From Microlunatus panaciterrae (GTDB lineage Bacteria > Actinomycetota > Actinomycetes > Propionibacteriales > Propionibacteriaceae), in contig NZ_JAFBCF010000001.1 of assembly GCF_016907535.1 (NCBI RefSeq), forward strand, positions 1,364,001 through 1,428,000: a stretch of DNA of 64,000 nucleotides, written 5' to 3'. Positions 33,695-42,664 of the stretch are shown piece by piece (the stretch's first letter is position 1; every line of letters begins with the position of its first letter). The notes under the pieces are model-generated. The model saw nothing but the letters and a program-made list of their open reading frames with translations, had not been told where the DNA came from and did not search any database. Made by a program: the position numbers and the translations under genes.

Positions 33695-34831
33695 ATGTCC
33701 GTGACCGATATCAACAAGGCCCGCCGGCTGGACCGGTCCGGCTCCCCTGTCGACCCCGACGATGCCGTGGACTCGGAACACACCGCAACCGGGCGCACAG
33801 CGGCGCCTGCGCGCGGCTTCAGGCACACTTCTAGGGTGTCTACCCACAGCAGCGACGCCGATACGGCGACCGCAGTCCCAACCTCCGGCCGGGGCGTCAA
33901 GCTCGCCAAGATCAGTCGGCGCGGCGACCGGATCTTCTTCGGCTCGGCCGCCGGTTCGGGCGTCGTCATCGTGCTTCTGGTCCTGTTCGTCGGCCTCTTC
34001 CTGCTCGCCCTCGCCCTGCCGAGCCTCGCCGCCGACAAGGCCAACTTCCTGGCCTCGAGCGAGTGGAAGGTGGCCGGCAACGAGCTCCGGTTCGGTATCG
34101 CCGGCCTGCTCTGGACCACGGTGCTGTCCTCGGTGGTGGCGATGGCGATAGCCGTGCCTATCGCCATCGGGGTCGCGCTGTTCGTCACCCAGTACGTCCC
34201 CCGCCGGGTGGCCGGCCCACTCGCGTTCATGGTCGACCTGCTGGCGGCGGTCCCCTCGATCGTCTTCGGGCTGTGGGGGATCGCCGTACTGGCGCCCCGG
34301 CTGCAGCCGGTGACCCGGTGGCTGTCGGACACGTTGGGCTGGTTTCCGCTGTTCCGACCGGGGCTGACCTCGGACGGCACGGTTTTCGTCGCCGCCGTGG
34401 TGCTCGCCATCATGATCCTGCCGATCGTCTCCGCCATCTCCCGCGACGTGTTCGAACGCACCCCGCGCGACCAGATGGAGGCGGCTCTCGCGTTGGGCGC
34501 CACCCGGTGGGAGATGATCCGCACCGCGGTGCTGCCCTACGGCCGCTCCGGCGTCATCAGCGCCTCGATGCTCGGTCTGGGTCGGGCGCTGGGCGAGACG
34601 GTCGCGGTGATGATCATCCTGGCCCAGCCTTCGGAGGGTGAGCGGTTCAACCCGTCGCTGTTCGCCGGCGGCGAGACGTTCGCCAGCAAGATCGCCAACA
34701 ACGCCCAGGAGTTCGACTCGCCGTCCAAGACCGGCGCCTACATCGCGTCCGGGCTGGTGCTGTTTCTGGTCACCTTCGTGGTGAACGCCCTGGCCCGGGT
34801 CATCGCCGAACGGGGAGGGGCCAAGTCATGA
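33695..34831 (+). CDS. pstC: Phosphate ABC transporter permease PstC
   Basis: 378 aa. Six membrane helices from about residue 95 on, with the BPD_transp_1 coupling loop EAALALGATRWEMIRTAVLPYGRSG. It forms the channel with PstA. The N-terminal about 75 residues are hydrophilic and longer than usual. ATG 33695 has AGGAAG 5 nt upstream, but GTG 33837 (VSTHSS) would give a more typical N-terminus. It overlaps pstA by 4 nt. Confidence 0.93.
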   Translation: MSVTDINKARRLDRSGSPVDPDDAVDSEHTATGRTAAPARGFRHTSRVSTHSSDADTATAVPTSGRGVKLAKISRRGDRIFFGSAAGSGVVIVLLVLFVGLFLLALALPSLAADKANFLASSEWKVAGNELRFGIAGLLWTTVLSSVVAMAIAVPIAIGVALFVTQYVPRRVAGPLAFMVDLLAAVPSIVFGLWGIAVLAPRLQPVTRWLSDTLGWFPLFRPGLTSDGTVFVAAVVLAIMILPIVSAISRDVFERTPRDQMEAALALGATRWEMIRTAVLPYGRSGVISASMLGLGRALGETVAVMIILAQPSEGERFNPSLFAGGETFASKIANNAQEFDSPSKTGAYIASGLVLFLVTFVVNALARVIAERGGAKS

Positions 34832-35727
34832 GCGTCACCACCTCGGACAAGCTCGACTTCCGCCGGCCCAGCGGGTCTCGGACCGCCAAGAACGCCACCG
34901 CCACGGTGCTGGTCGCCGCGGCCACCCTGGTCGCGCTGGTGCCGCTGGTATGGATCCTCTTCGCCGTCGTCTCCAAGGGCCTGCATCTGGTCCTCGACGC
35001 GAACTGGTGGCTGCAGAGCCAACGCGGGATCACGCCGCGCCGCGACGGTGGCGGCGCCTACCATGCGATCGTCGGCACGGTCGAGATGGCGCTGATCTGC
35101 GCCGCCATCGCCGTCCCGATCGGCGTTCTGGGCGCGATCTTCCTGGTGGAGTATGCCCGCGGCACGCGTGCGGCCCGGGTGGTCAGCTTCACAGTCGACA
35201 TCCTGAGCGGGATCCCGTCGATCGTCGCCGCCCTCTTCATCTACGCCCTGCTGATCACCATGTTCGGCTTCGGCCGGTCGGCGGTGGCGGTGTCGTTCGC
35301 CCTGGTGCTGCTGATGCTGCCGACGGTGCTGCGATCCACCGAGGAGATGCTCAAGCTGGTGCCGGACAGCCTCCGGGAGGCCGCGTACGCACTCGGTGTG
35401 CCGAAGTGGAAGACCATCCTGCGGGTGGTCGTGCCGACCGCGTTCAGCGGCATCGCCACCGGGGTCGTGCTCGGTCTCGCCCGGGTGATGGGAGAGACCG
35501 CGCCGCTGCTGATCCTGGTGGTGTATGCGCAGGGCATCAACTTCAACCCGGCCTCCGACACCATGGCGGCGCTGCCGACCATGATCAACACCGGTCGCGA
35601 CCAGGCCCCCACCATGCCCGGCTACGAACGGGTCTGGGGCGCCGCGCTGACGTTGATCGTGATCGTGATGCTGCTCAACCTGCTGGCCCGTGGCATCGCC
35701 CGGCTGGGCAAGATCAAGGACAAGTGA
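34828..35727 (+). CDS. pstA: Phosphate ABC transporter permease PstA
   Basis: 299 aa. Six helices (LVAAATLVALVPLVWILFAV first), with the permease loop REAAYALGVPKWKTILRVVVPTAFSG near 190-215 and GLARVMGETAPLLILV following. It pairs with PstC in the inner membrane. ATG overlaps the pstC stop (ATGA), and a 33-nt gap separates it from pstB. Confidence 0.95.
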   Translation: MSVTTSDKLDFRRPSGSRTAKNATATVLVAAATLVALVPLVWILFAVVSKGLHLVLDANWWLQSQRGITPRRDGGGAYHAIVGTVEMALICAAIAVPIGVLGAIFLVEYARGTRAARVVSFTVDILSGIPSIVAALFIYALLITMFGFGRSAVAVSFALVLLMLPTVLRSTEEMLKLVPDSLREAAYALGVPKWKTILRVVVPTAFSGIATGVVLGLARVMGETAPLLILVVYAQGINFNPASDTMAALPTMINTGRDQAPTMPGYERVWGAALTLIVIVMLLNLLARGIARLGKIKDK

Positions 35728-35760
35728 CCATGCACCACAGCGAGAACGGAAGCACCCTCG

Positions 35761-36537
35761 ATGGCTAAGCGCATCGACGTCAAGAACGTCAACATCTTCT
35801 ACGGCTCCTTCCACGCGGTCGAGGACGTGTCGATCACGGTCCAGCCACGCACCGTGACGGCCTTCATCGGACCCTCCGGCTGCGGCAAGTCGACCGTGCT
35901 GCGGACACTGAACCGGATGCACGAGGTGATCCCCGGCGCGTACGTCACAGGCACCGTCGAGCTCGACGGCACCGACCTGTACGGGCCGGGTGTCGACCCG
36001 GTGGCGGTCCGCCGGGTGGTCGGCATGGTCTTCCAGCGCCCCAACCCGTTCCCGTCGATGTCGATCTTCGACAACGTCGCCGCCGGCCTGCGGCTGAACG
36101 GGGTGAAGAACAAGAAGGTGCTGGCCGAGGCGGTCGAGCGGTCCCTGATCCATGCGAACCTGTGGAACGAGGTCAAGGACCGGCTGGGCAAGGCGGGCGT
36201 CAGCCTTTCCGGCGGCCAGCAGCAACGGCTCTGCATCGCCCGGGCGATCGCGGTGCAGCCGCAGGTGTTGCTGATGGACGAGCCGTGCTCCGCCCTGGAC
36301 CCGATCTCGACGCTGGCGATCGAGGACCTGATCCAGCAGCTGAAGGAGGAGTACACGGTGGTGATCGTGACCCACAACATGCAGCAGGCCGCCCGGGTCA
36401 GCGACCAGACCGCCTTCTTCAACCTGGCGGCTCAGGGCAAGCCGGGACGGCTGATCGAGATGGGCACGACCGAGAAGATCTTCTCCAACCCGGACGAGAA
36501 GGCCACCGAGGACTACATCACCGGTCGGTTCGGCTGA
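35761..36537 (+). CDS. pstB: Phosphate ABC transporter ATPase PstB
   Basis: 258 aa, the usual PstB length. Walker [10 protein letters not shown] is at about 38-46, Q-loop FQRPNPFP follows, signature [14 protein letters not shown] is near 150, Walker [14 protein letters not shown] comes next, and the switch His is in [13 protein letters not shown]. It energises phosphate import through PstCA. GAACGGAAG upstream gives the ribosome site. It is the last gene of the pst operon; no phoU is in the window. Confidence 0.97.
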   Translation: MAKRIDVKNVNIFYGSFHAVEDVSITVQPRTVTAFIGPSGCGKSTVLRTLNRMHEVIPGAYVTGTVELDGTDLYGPGVDPVAVRRVVGMVFQRPNPFPSMSIFDNVAAGLRLNGVKNKKVLAEAVERSLIHANLWNEVKDRLGKAGVSLSGGQQQRLCIARAIAVQPQVLLMDEPCSALDPISTLAIEDLIQQLKEEYTVVIVTHNMQQAARVSDQTAFFNLAAQGKPGRLIEMGTTEKIFSNPDEKATEDYITGRFG

Positions 36538-36600
36538 GCGATCCGGCAGTTTGTCGACTCGACGCACGGCCGGAGGGCGTGGAGGAGACCTGCGCCTGCA

Positions 36601-36606
36601 TAGAAT
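36601..36606 (+). promoter_or_regulatory. -10 hexamer of the DUF2510 gene (leaderless start)
   Basis: TAGAAT, 6 nt before GTG 36613. It is a near-consensus hexamer, supporting separate transcription from pstB. Confidence 0.55.
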
Positions 36607-36612
36607 CGACCG

Positions 36613-37575
36613 GTGAGCAAAGCAGGGTGGTATCCGGATCCGGGCGGCCAGCAGGGTCTCTTTCGCTATTGGGACGGCCGCGCCTGGTCGGCAGCCACGT
36701 CGCCCAACCCGAACGCGGCGCCGCCGGTACAGGGGCTGGGTGCCGCCAGTGCACAGACCCCGGCCCAGCCCGGTGCCGGCTACCCGGGACAGGCGTACGG
36801 GCAGCAGGGCATGGGCCAGCCGGGCTACGGCCCGCAGGCCGGCGGAGCGTACGCCAACTACCAGCAGACCCAGAAGAAGCGGTCGCCGGTGGGCTGGTGG
36901 ATCGGCGCAGCCGCACTGCTGGTGGTGATCATCATCGTGGTCGTGCTCGCGGTGCGCTCGATGGGTGGCAACGGGCCGTTCGCGGGCGGGCCAGGTGGCG
37001 GTGGTCAGCCGTCGGAGGATGTCTGCCCGCAGCAGCAGGCGCAGACCGCCTCTCCCCCGTCGCACCCGAACGACGGCCGGGTCCACGGCGGCCCGATCTC
37101 CTATCCGCTGCTACCCGCTCCGTGGGGCGCTCCGCAGGGCGACACCCGGGTGCCGTTCGGCAGTGACGTGCAGAGCCAGATCGTCACGGTCGAGGAGAAC
37201 TACCAGCCGGGCAACAGCTGGGTCGCCTCGGTCCTGGTCGGTGAGCTGCAGGCCGGGGACGGCTTCTACACACCCGAGCAGGGCGCCGGCATCGTCGTGA
37301 AATGCATCCTCGGCGCCTTCTATGGCGACAACGAGGTGCAGCGGGCGGACAAGAAGAACCAGAAGATGACCGTCGACGGTCACGACGCCTGGATTGTGGA
37401 GTCGCAGCTCTCCTTCAACATCGAGGGCCTGAAGACCAAGGGCGAGCTGCTCATCGTCGTCATCGTTGCCACCGGCGCGACCGCCGGGCTCTACTACGCC
37501 TCGATCCCGGACACCCGACCCGAGCTGGTGCAGCCGGCCCGCGACGCCCTGGCCGCCCTCAAGGTCGACCAGTAG
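36613..37575 (+). CDS. DUF2510 membrane protein
   Basis: 320 aa. DUF2510 at the N-terminus (GWYPDPGGQQGLFRYWDGRAW, residues 5-25) is followed by a Gly/Pro/Gln-rich segment (30-85) and one membrane helix at about 95-116 (WWIGAAALLVVIIIVVVLAV). A secreted domain of about 200 residues follows, with two Cys, ending ARDALAALKV. The topology is N-in, C-out. DUF2510 is a short module at the N-terminus of many actinobacterial membrane proteins, with no established function. It has its own promoter candidate directly before GTG 36613. Confidence 0.82.
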   Translation: MSKAGWYPDPGGQQGLFRYWDGRAWSAATSPNPNAAPPVQGLGAASAQTPAQPGAGYPGQAYGQQGMGQPGYGPQAGGAYANYQQTQKKRSPVGWWIGAAALLVVIIIVVVLAVRSMGGNGPFAGGPGGGGQPSEDVCPQQQAQTASPPSHPNDGRVHGGPISYPLLPAPWGAPQGDTRVPFGSDVQSQIVTVEENYQPGNSWVASVLVGELQAGDGFYTPEQGAGIVVKCILGAFYGDNEVQRADKKNQKMTVDGHDAWIVESQLSFNIEGLKTKGELLIVVIVATGATAGLYYASIPDTRPELVQPARDALAALKVDQ

Positions 37576-37652
37576 GTCCCTGCCCGCGGTGCTTCCTGCC
37601 GTACGGGGGCGAGCCGCGGCGTGCGTTCGCCGACTGTGCAGACCGTGGGCAC

Positions 37653-37682
37653 TCCGTGCAGACGTCTGGCGGCCTGCACGGA
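37653..37682. terminator. Possible convergent terminator hairpin
   Basis: TCCGTGCAG (37653-37661) pairs with CTGCACGGA (37674-37682) over a 12-nt loop between the convergent DUF2510 and GH3 genes. Further GTCTGCACGG/GTGCAGACCG copies flank it, so it could also be a small local repeat. Confidence 0.45.
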
Positions 37683-37706
37683 GCAACGAGGGTCTGCACG
37701 GTGGGC

Positions 37707-39008
37707 TCAGCCGCAGTCGGCCAGACCGCGCCGCTCCTTCATGGTCAGCACCCGGGTGACCTTCGTGGTCAGCCGAGCGGCGAACTCCGGGTCGTCCCGG
37801 GCCTCGGCCCGTACCGCCCTGACCATGGCCGGAGCGAGGCCGGGGTCGCCCATGATCACCAGGTCGCCGCCGGCGTCCAGGAAGCGCAGCGCCCGCTGGC
37901 CGGGACTCAGCCCGGAGACCGCCTTGCCCGCCAGGTCGTCGGAGATCACCACCCCGCGGAACCGCAGGTCCTGGCGGATCATCCCCTCGATGATCGTCCG
38001 CGAGTAGGGCCCCGGATGGTCGGGGTCGATCCTGCTGTAGGTCGCCGACGAGACCATCACCATGTCGACGCCGGCGCGGACGCCGGCCGCGAACCCGCGC
38101 AGGGCGGGGTCGTGCCTGGTGGTGGTCGAGTCGACCACCCGGGTGGCGAAGTCGGTATTGCCGCGGACCCGTCCCAGCCCGGGGAAGTGTTTGACACTGG
38201 TGGCGATCCCGGCGCGGTCCATGCCGGTGGTGAAGGCGGTCACCTTGGCGGCCACCGTCCTCGGGTCCGAGCCGTACCCTCGGCGCAGCCGGCCGATCGG
38301 CTGGTTGACATTCAGCAGCGAGGCGGGCACGACGTCGGCGACGGGTGCCAGGTCGGCGTCGATACCGGCCCGGTGGAGCTGCTCGCCCCAGCTCTCGGCG
38401 TCGCGGGTGAGCCTGCTGTCGGACAGCTGGGCCTGGTCCAGCGCCGAGGGGATCCGATCGAACCCGGACCCCTGCAGCCGCTGCACCAGCCCGCCCTCCT
38501 GGTCGGCGGCGAGCATCACCTGGATCCCGTGTGGGGCGGCCACGACCCGGCGTACCGCACGAGTCACATCCTTGACCGCAGTCGAGCCGGCCTGGGTATT
38601 GCCCAGCAGGATCACCGAGCCGGCGTGCGCCTCGGCCAGCGTCGACGCCTCATCGGTGCTCGGGCCCCCAGAACCGATCCCGATCATGAAGAGCTGCCCC
38701 ACCTGCTCGTTCAGCGTGAGGCTCGCGGCGAGGCGTCCGCAGCCCGACGCCGGGGTGGCGGATCGGGTCGGGGTGCCCGACTTCGCCGAGGTGGACGGGG
38801 AGACGGTCGGCTTCGTGGGTCGAGATGATGCGGTGGAGCCGGTCGGGCGGGGCTGCGAGGGGCTCGTCGAGGCCGGTGACGACTGGCGGGTCTCGGTCGG
38901 GGCGGTGCTGGACGATGTCGACGGTCTGCTGCAGCCGGTGCCGCCGGTGAGCACCAGCGCTGCGACCGCCGCGACCAGGGACAGCGAGCTCCGGGGGCGG
39001 CGCAGCAT
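37707..39008 (-). CDS. GH3 family lipoprotein, LpqI/NagZ-like
   Basis: 433 aa. The signal peptide and lipobox LTGGTGC (Cys26) are followed by a Ser/Thr/Pro linker to about 90 and a GH3 catalytic barrel. MLAADQEGGLVQRL binds the sugar, GVVISDDL holds the nucleophile Asp, and SVKHFPGLGRVRGNTDF replaces the canonical NagZ KHFPGHG...DSH acid/base loop. The actinobacterial LpqI group shows this same variation as I recall. It is expected to remove N-acetylglucosamine from muropeptides at the cell surface. It diverges from bioY. Confidence 0.88.
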   Translation of the reverse strand: MLRRPRSSLSLVAAVAALVLTGGTGCSRPSTSSSTAPTETRQSSPASTSPSQPRPTGSTASSRPTKPTVSPSTSAKSGTPTRSATPASGCGRLAASLTLNEQVGQLFMIGIGSGGPSTDEASTLAEAHAGSVILLGNTQAGSTAVKDVTRAVRRVVAAPHGIQVMLAADQEGGLVQRLQGSGFDRIPSALDQAQLSDSRLTRDAESWGEQLHRAGIDADLAPVADVVPASLLNVNQPIGRLRRGYGSDPRTVAAKVTAFTTGMDRAGIATSVKHFPGLGRVRGNTDFATRVVDSTTTRHDPALRGFAAGVRAGVDMVMVSSATYSRIDPDHPGPYSRTIIEGMIRQDLRFRGVVISDDLAGKAVSGLSPGQRALRFLDAGGDLVIMGDPGLAPAMVRAVRAEARDDPEFAARLTTKVTRVLTMKERRGLADCG

Positions 39009-39045
39009 CGATATCTCTCCTCATTTCAGCAACTGGGCCTGATTC

Positions 39046-39073
39046 TTGACGGCGCCTCGGACTGCCCTAGTGT
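39046..39073 (+). promoter_or_regulatory. Likely bioY promoter
   Basis: TTGACG (39046-39051), 16-nt spacer, TAGTGT (39068-39073). This gives a leader of about 30 nt with GGAGG before ATG 39109. Confidence 0.5.
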
Positions 39074-39108
39074 TACCTCATCCGCGTCATCGCACTGGAG
39101 GATCACCT

Positions 39109-39687
39109 ATGTCGAGCATCACCAGCGTAAGCCCCCGCACCCTCGCCGATGCCATCCCCGGCGGCCTGGCCCGCAATGTCGCGCTGGTCCTCGGCGGAGC
39201 CGGCTTCGTGGGTATTGCGGCTCAGCTGGCCGTCCCGCTGCCGTTCACGCCGGTGCCCCTGACCCTGCAGACCTTCGCGGTGCTGCTGACCGTCTCGGTG
39301 CTGGGCAGCCGTCGCGGTCTGCTCTCGATGGGGCTGTACCTGGTCGCCGGCGCAGCGGGAGTGCCCTGGTTCGCCGGCGGCAGCTCGGGCTTCACCTCCG
39401 CCTCCTTCGGCTACATCGTCGGCTTCGTGCTGGCGGCCCTGGTCGTCGGCCACCTGGCCGCCCGCGGCGCCGACCGTACCCCGCTGAAGGCGGCCGGTCT
39501 GATGGTGCTGGGCAACCTCGCCATCTACGCCGTCGGTGTGCCGTGGCTGATGGTGATCGCACACCTGTCGCTGCCGACCGCTCTCGCTCTCGGCGTGGTC
39601 CCGTTCCTGATCGGTGACGCCATCAAGATCGCCGTTGCGGCCGGGGTCCTCCCCGCTGCCTGGAAGGTCATCAACTCCCGCCGCTGA
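39109..39687 (+). CDS. bioY: Biotin transporter BioY
   Basis: 192 aa S component of an ECF-type biotin importer, with six helices. Family blocks are VPLPFTPVPLTLQTFAVLLTVSVLGSRRG (about 44-72), YLVAGAAGVPWFAGGSSGF and FGYIVGFVLAALVVGHLA. No bioM/bioN genes follow, so it either works alone or shares an energising module encoded elsewhere. ATG 39109 is supported by GGAGG 10 nt upstream. It is a single gene; family-3 repeats follow it. Confidence 0.95.
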   Translation: MSSITSVSPRTLADAIPGGLARNVALVLGGAGFVGIAAQLAVPLPFTPVPLTLQTFAVLLTVSVLGSRRGLLSMGLYLVAGAAGVPWFAGGSSGFTSASFGYIVGFVLAALVVGHLAARGADRTPLKAAGLMVLGNLAIYAVGVPWLMVIAHLSLPTALALGVVPFLIGDAIKIAVAAGVLPAAWKVINSRR

Positions 39688-39722
39688 GGCCGCCGCCGCG
39701 CGCCTTCTCCCTCTTTGGCGCT

Positions 39723-39850
39723 TGTCGGTTTCCCAAGTCAACTAGGGAAACTGACAGCGCCCGTACGACGAAGCCAGGGAAACTGTCACTGAGCCAGGGG
39801 GATTTCCCTGGCTACGTAACAGTTCCCCAAGTCGACTTGGGAAACCGACA
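39723..39850. repeat. Family-3 palindromic repeats
   Basis: One unit pairs TGTCGGTTTCCC with GGGAAACTGACA (39723-39756). A second (39773-39850) holds CCAGGGAAACTGTCACTGAG and ends CCCAAGTCGACTTGGG, then AAACCGACA. The same elements form the 52-bp palindrome at 59.35 kb. It lies between the convergent bioY and mycothione reductase genes and may also end transcription. Confidence 0.85.
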
Positions 39851-39871
39851 CGCGACCGCGGCCGGGGCGGA

Positions 39872-41257
39872 CTACTGATCATCCCCGAGGGGAAGGGCCA
39901 GCAGGGCGTTCTCGACCAGCTCCGCGAGGGCCGGGTGGATCCAGTACTGCCCCCGAGCCATCTCCCGCGCCGGGAGCCCGAAGCTCATCGCCTGGATCAG
40001 CGGCTGGATCAGCGAGGAGGCCTGTGGGCCGATCAGGTGGGCGCCCAGCAGCAGACCGGTGTCGGGGTCGGCCAGCAGCTTGGCGAAGTGGTCGGTGTCC
40101 TCCATCGCCCAGCCGTACGCGATCGAGCCGTAGTCCTGGATCACGCTGACGTAGCGGACGCCCTGCGCGGTCGCCTCCTGCTCGGTGAGACCGACAGAGG
40201 CGACCTGCGGCTCGGAGAAGACGGCATGCGGGACGAACCGGTGATCACTCTCGATCATGGCCGCCGGATGCAGCAGGTTGTGCTGCACCACCCGCATCTC
40301 GTGGTTGGCCACATGCTTGAGCTGATGGTTCGACGACAGGTCGCCCAGGGCGAAGATCCCCTCCGCCGTGGTGCGTTGGTGCTGATCGACGACCACGTAC
40401 CCCTCGTCGTCCATCTCCACCCCGGTGGCGGCGAGGTTGAGGGTGTCGCCGTTCGGCACCCGACCGGTGGCCAACAGCAGCACGTCGGCCTCCACCGAGG
40501 TCGAGCGGCCGTCACGGTCCGCCGACGTCACGCGCACCCGATCGCCGGGCAGTCGCTCGACCCGCTCGAAGGTCCGGTCGAGCTGTACGTCCACGCGACG
40601 CGAGATCAGCTCGGTGAAACGGCTGGAGACGTCGGCGTCCTCGGTCCGCAACAACGCACCGGAGCGGTTCAAGATCGTCACCCGGGTGCCGAAGGCGGAG
40701 AAGATGTGGGCGAACTCCGCGGCGATGTAGCCACCACCGATGATGATCATCGACCCCGGCAGCTCGTCCAGCCGCATCACCGTGTCGGAGGTGTGCGCGG
40801 TCACGCTGTCCAGGCCGGGGATGTCGGGGATCAGCACCCGGCTGCCCGCCGCCAGCACGAACTGGTCGGCGGTGATCGTCTCGCCGGTTCCGGTGTCCAG
40901 CGTCTTCGGCCCGGTGAAGTGCGCCTCGGCGCGGTAGAGCGTCACGTTCGGGTTCGCACCGCGCCACTGCTCACCCGCCGCCGAGATGGGGTCGATCCGT
41001 CCGAAGATCCGGTCACGGATCTCAGCGAACCGCACCTTGTTGAGCTGCAGCTCGACCCCGAGCCGCTCGGCCGGCTCGACACTGGCGGCCAGGTCGGCGG
41101 GATAGACGAACATCTTGGTCGGGATGCAGCCGACGTTGAGGCAGGTCCCGCCGAAGGTGCCCTTGTCGACCAGCGCGATCTCCAGGTCGGCGAACCGTTC
41201 GTCCGGGATGGAGTTGCCGGAACCGCTTCCGATGATGCAGAGGTCGAAATGACGCAT
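39872..41257 (-). CDS. mtr: Mycothione reductase
   Basis: 461 aa flavin disulfide reductase that reduces oxidised mycothiol with NADPH. The FAD motif IIGSGSGNSIPDERFADLEIALVDKG (about 7-32) has the Mtr-type insertion, the redox pair is in GGTCLNVGCIPTKM, the NADPH motif is IIIGGGYIAAEFAHIFSAFG, and the C-terminal QYWIHPALAELVENALL carries the catalytic His. ATG 41257 is chosen because the family begins directly at the FAD strand. With mshD in the same window it documents an active mycothiol system. Confidence 0.95.
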   Translation of the reverse strand: MRHFDLCIIGSGSGNSIPDERFADLEIALVDKGTFGGTCLNVGCIPTKMFVYPADLAASVEPAERLGVELQLNKVRFAEIRDRIFGRIDPISAAGEQWRGANPNVTLYRAEAHFTGPKTLDTGTGETITADQFVLAAGSRVLIPDIPGLDSVTAHTSDTVMRLDELPGSMIIIGGGYIAAEFAHIFSAFGTRVTILNRSGALLRTEDADVSSRFTELISRRVDVQLDRTFERVERLPGDRVRVTSADRDGRSTSVEADVLLLATGRVPNGDTLNLAATGVEMDDEGYVVVDQHQRTTAEGIFALGDLSSNHQLKHVANHEMRVVQHNLLHPAAMIESDHRFVPHAVFSEPQVASVGLTEQEATAQGVRYVSVIQDYGSIAYGWAMEDTDHFAKLLADPDTGLLLGAHLIGPQASSLIQPLIQAMSFGLPAREMARGQYWIHPALAELVENALLALPLGDDQ

Positions 41258-41407
41258 AGGCCTATCGTGCCAGCGGCCCACTGCGGCCCCGTTGACCGGG
41301 CTCGTTGGCGTCCGGCCTTCGTACGTCTCGACCGACCTGCTGGCTGGCCGGCAGGCACCGGCGTAGAGTGCGCCACCGACACCCCCCGCTCCGCCGAGGA
41401 GGCCACC

Positions 41408-42655
41408 GTGCTGACCCATGAGCAACGCCGCGACCGGCTCGCCTACCTTGCCGTCCTTCGTCAGGTGTCGACCCACACCCGACGGGCATCACTGGTCCGG
41501 CTGTTGGCCGCCCTGGTCATCGCCGGCATCGCCTCGTTCGGCGGCATGGCGCTGGTCGCGGTGCCGCTGGCGCTGATGGTCGCCGTCACTTCCCTGCTGG
41601 ACTACCTCAACGCCTGGCACGAGGAGCACGGCACGACGTCGAGGCTCCGACTGGTCCAGCACTACGCCGACACCACCAGGGCCGTCTCCGGCATGCAGCA
41701 GATGAACCTCGGCGGACTGATCGGCACCCTGAGCTCCCCGCTGTTGGTGATCATCGCCAGCTGGCTGCTGACCGACCTGCCGGGGCCGGCCCGGCTCGTC
41801 GCGCTGGCGACGGCGATCGTCTATGTCTGCAGCGTGGCGGGCAGCATTTTCAAGGACCATTCCTGGTTCAACCCTGAGGGTCGACCGCCGGCCTGGCAGG
41901 AGATCGTCCGTCTGGGGGCGGGGCCGGTGGCCTGTGCGCTGATTGCGGTGATTGCGCTGCCGGCGCCTTGGACGGACTCGGAACTGCTGGCCGTGTGGGT
42001 GCTGGTGCTGACACCGTTCACCATCCAGGTCCGGATCTGGGACCACGACCAGCTGCTCCGCGGGATCGGGCCACTGGTCCGCGACGAGGCGTACGAGGGA
42101 CGCAGCCTGGTGTTGCGGGAGATCCACGGCTCGCTGTCCACCCAGCTCCGACTGCTGGAGCAGTACGCGCGTCGGCTCAAGGCCGAGGAGCCGGTCCTCT
42201 ACGAGCTGGCCGTCAGCGCCAACAGCCGGCTGCGCGAGACGTTGATGTTGCGCGAGGCCGACCGGATGACGGCGACCACCACCGACACGCTGGCGGCCCC
42301 GGTGCTCACTCTGGCCAGGGCGGTCGGGGCGAGCGCCACGGCGACGATCGAGGTGACGGAGCTGGCGGAGGAGGATCGGGATCTGGCCCGGCTCACGCTC
42401 AACGACCTGGTCGGCAACGCGATCAATGCGGGCGCGGCGGAGGTGCACACCGTCGTACGCAAGGTCGGTGACCAGATCGAGATCTTGGTCAGCGACGATG
42501 CGGCACCGATGACACCGGGGGTGTGGAAGACTCCGGGCACGAGCTCGGCGCGGCTGGAGGCCAGGCTGGTCGAACTCGGCGGAGGACTGGACTGTGTCCA
42601 GGGTGAGCAGGTGAAGACGGTGACAGCCCGCTGGACGGAGCTGGACGGGGGCTGA
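41408..42655 (+). CDS. Atypical six-helix membrane histidine kinase-like sensor
   Basis: 415 aa. Six hydrophobic segments (about 28-66, 100-145, 173-212 as three hairpins) have short loops, so there is no obvious external sensor. REIHGSLSTQLRLLEQYARRL (about 240) resembles the NarL-class dimerisation box but with Gly after the His. The ATPase part keeps an N-box-like LTLNDLVGNAINAGA and a GGGLD end, while the expected DxG and GxG loops are replaced (VSDDAAPMTP, GTSSARL). Kinase activity is therefore uncertain. GTG 41408 is chosen as the first start after the mtr start region. It is followed 9 nt later by a response regulator. Confidence 0.75.
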   Translation: MLTHEQRRDRLAYLAVLRQVSTHTRRASLVRLLAALVIAGIASFGGMALVAVPLALMVAVTSLLDYLNAWHEEHGTTSRLRLVQHYADTTRAVSGMQQMNLGGLIGTLSSPLLVIIASWLLTDLPGPARLVALATAIVYVCSVAGSIFKDHSWFNPEGRPPAWQEIVRLGAGPVACALIAVIALPAPWTDSELLAVWVLVLTPFTIQVRIWDHDQLLRGIGPLVRDEAYEGRSLVLREIHGSLSTQLRLLEQYARRLKAEEPVLYELAVSANSRLRETLMLREADRMTATTTDTLAAPVLTLARAVGASATATIEVTELAEEDRDLARLTLNDLVGNAINAGAAEVHTVVRKVGDQIEILVSDDAAPMTPGVWKTPGTSSARLEARLVELGGGLDCVQGEQVKTVTARWTELDGG

Positions 42656-42664
42656 GTGGGGGCG

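Noticed and set aside
34738-37086. A 782-codon open frame on the minus strand
   Set aside because: Antisense to pstC, pstA and pstB, whose protein motifs are unmistakable; the composition (Arg/His/Asp) is that of an antisense frame.
39935-41407. N-terminal 491-codon extension of the kinase-like gene
   Set aside because: It is antisense to mycothione reductase and has no kinase or sensor features; the real protein begins at GTG 41408.
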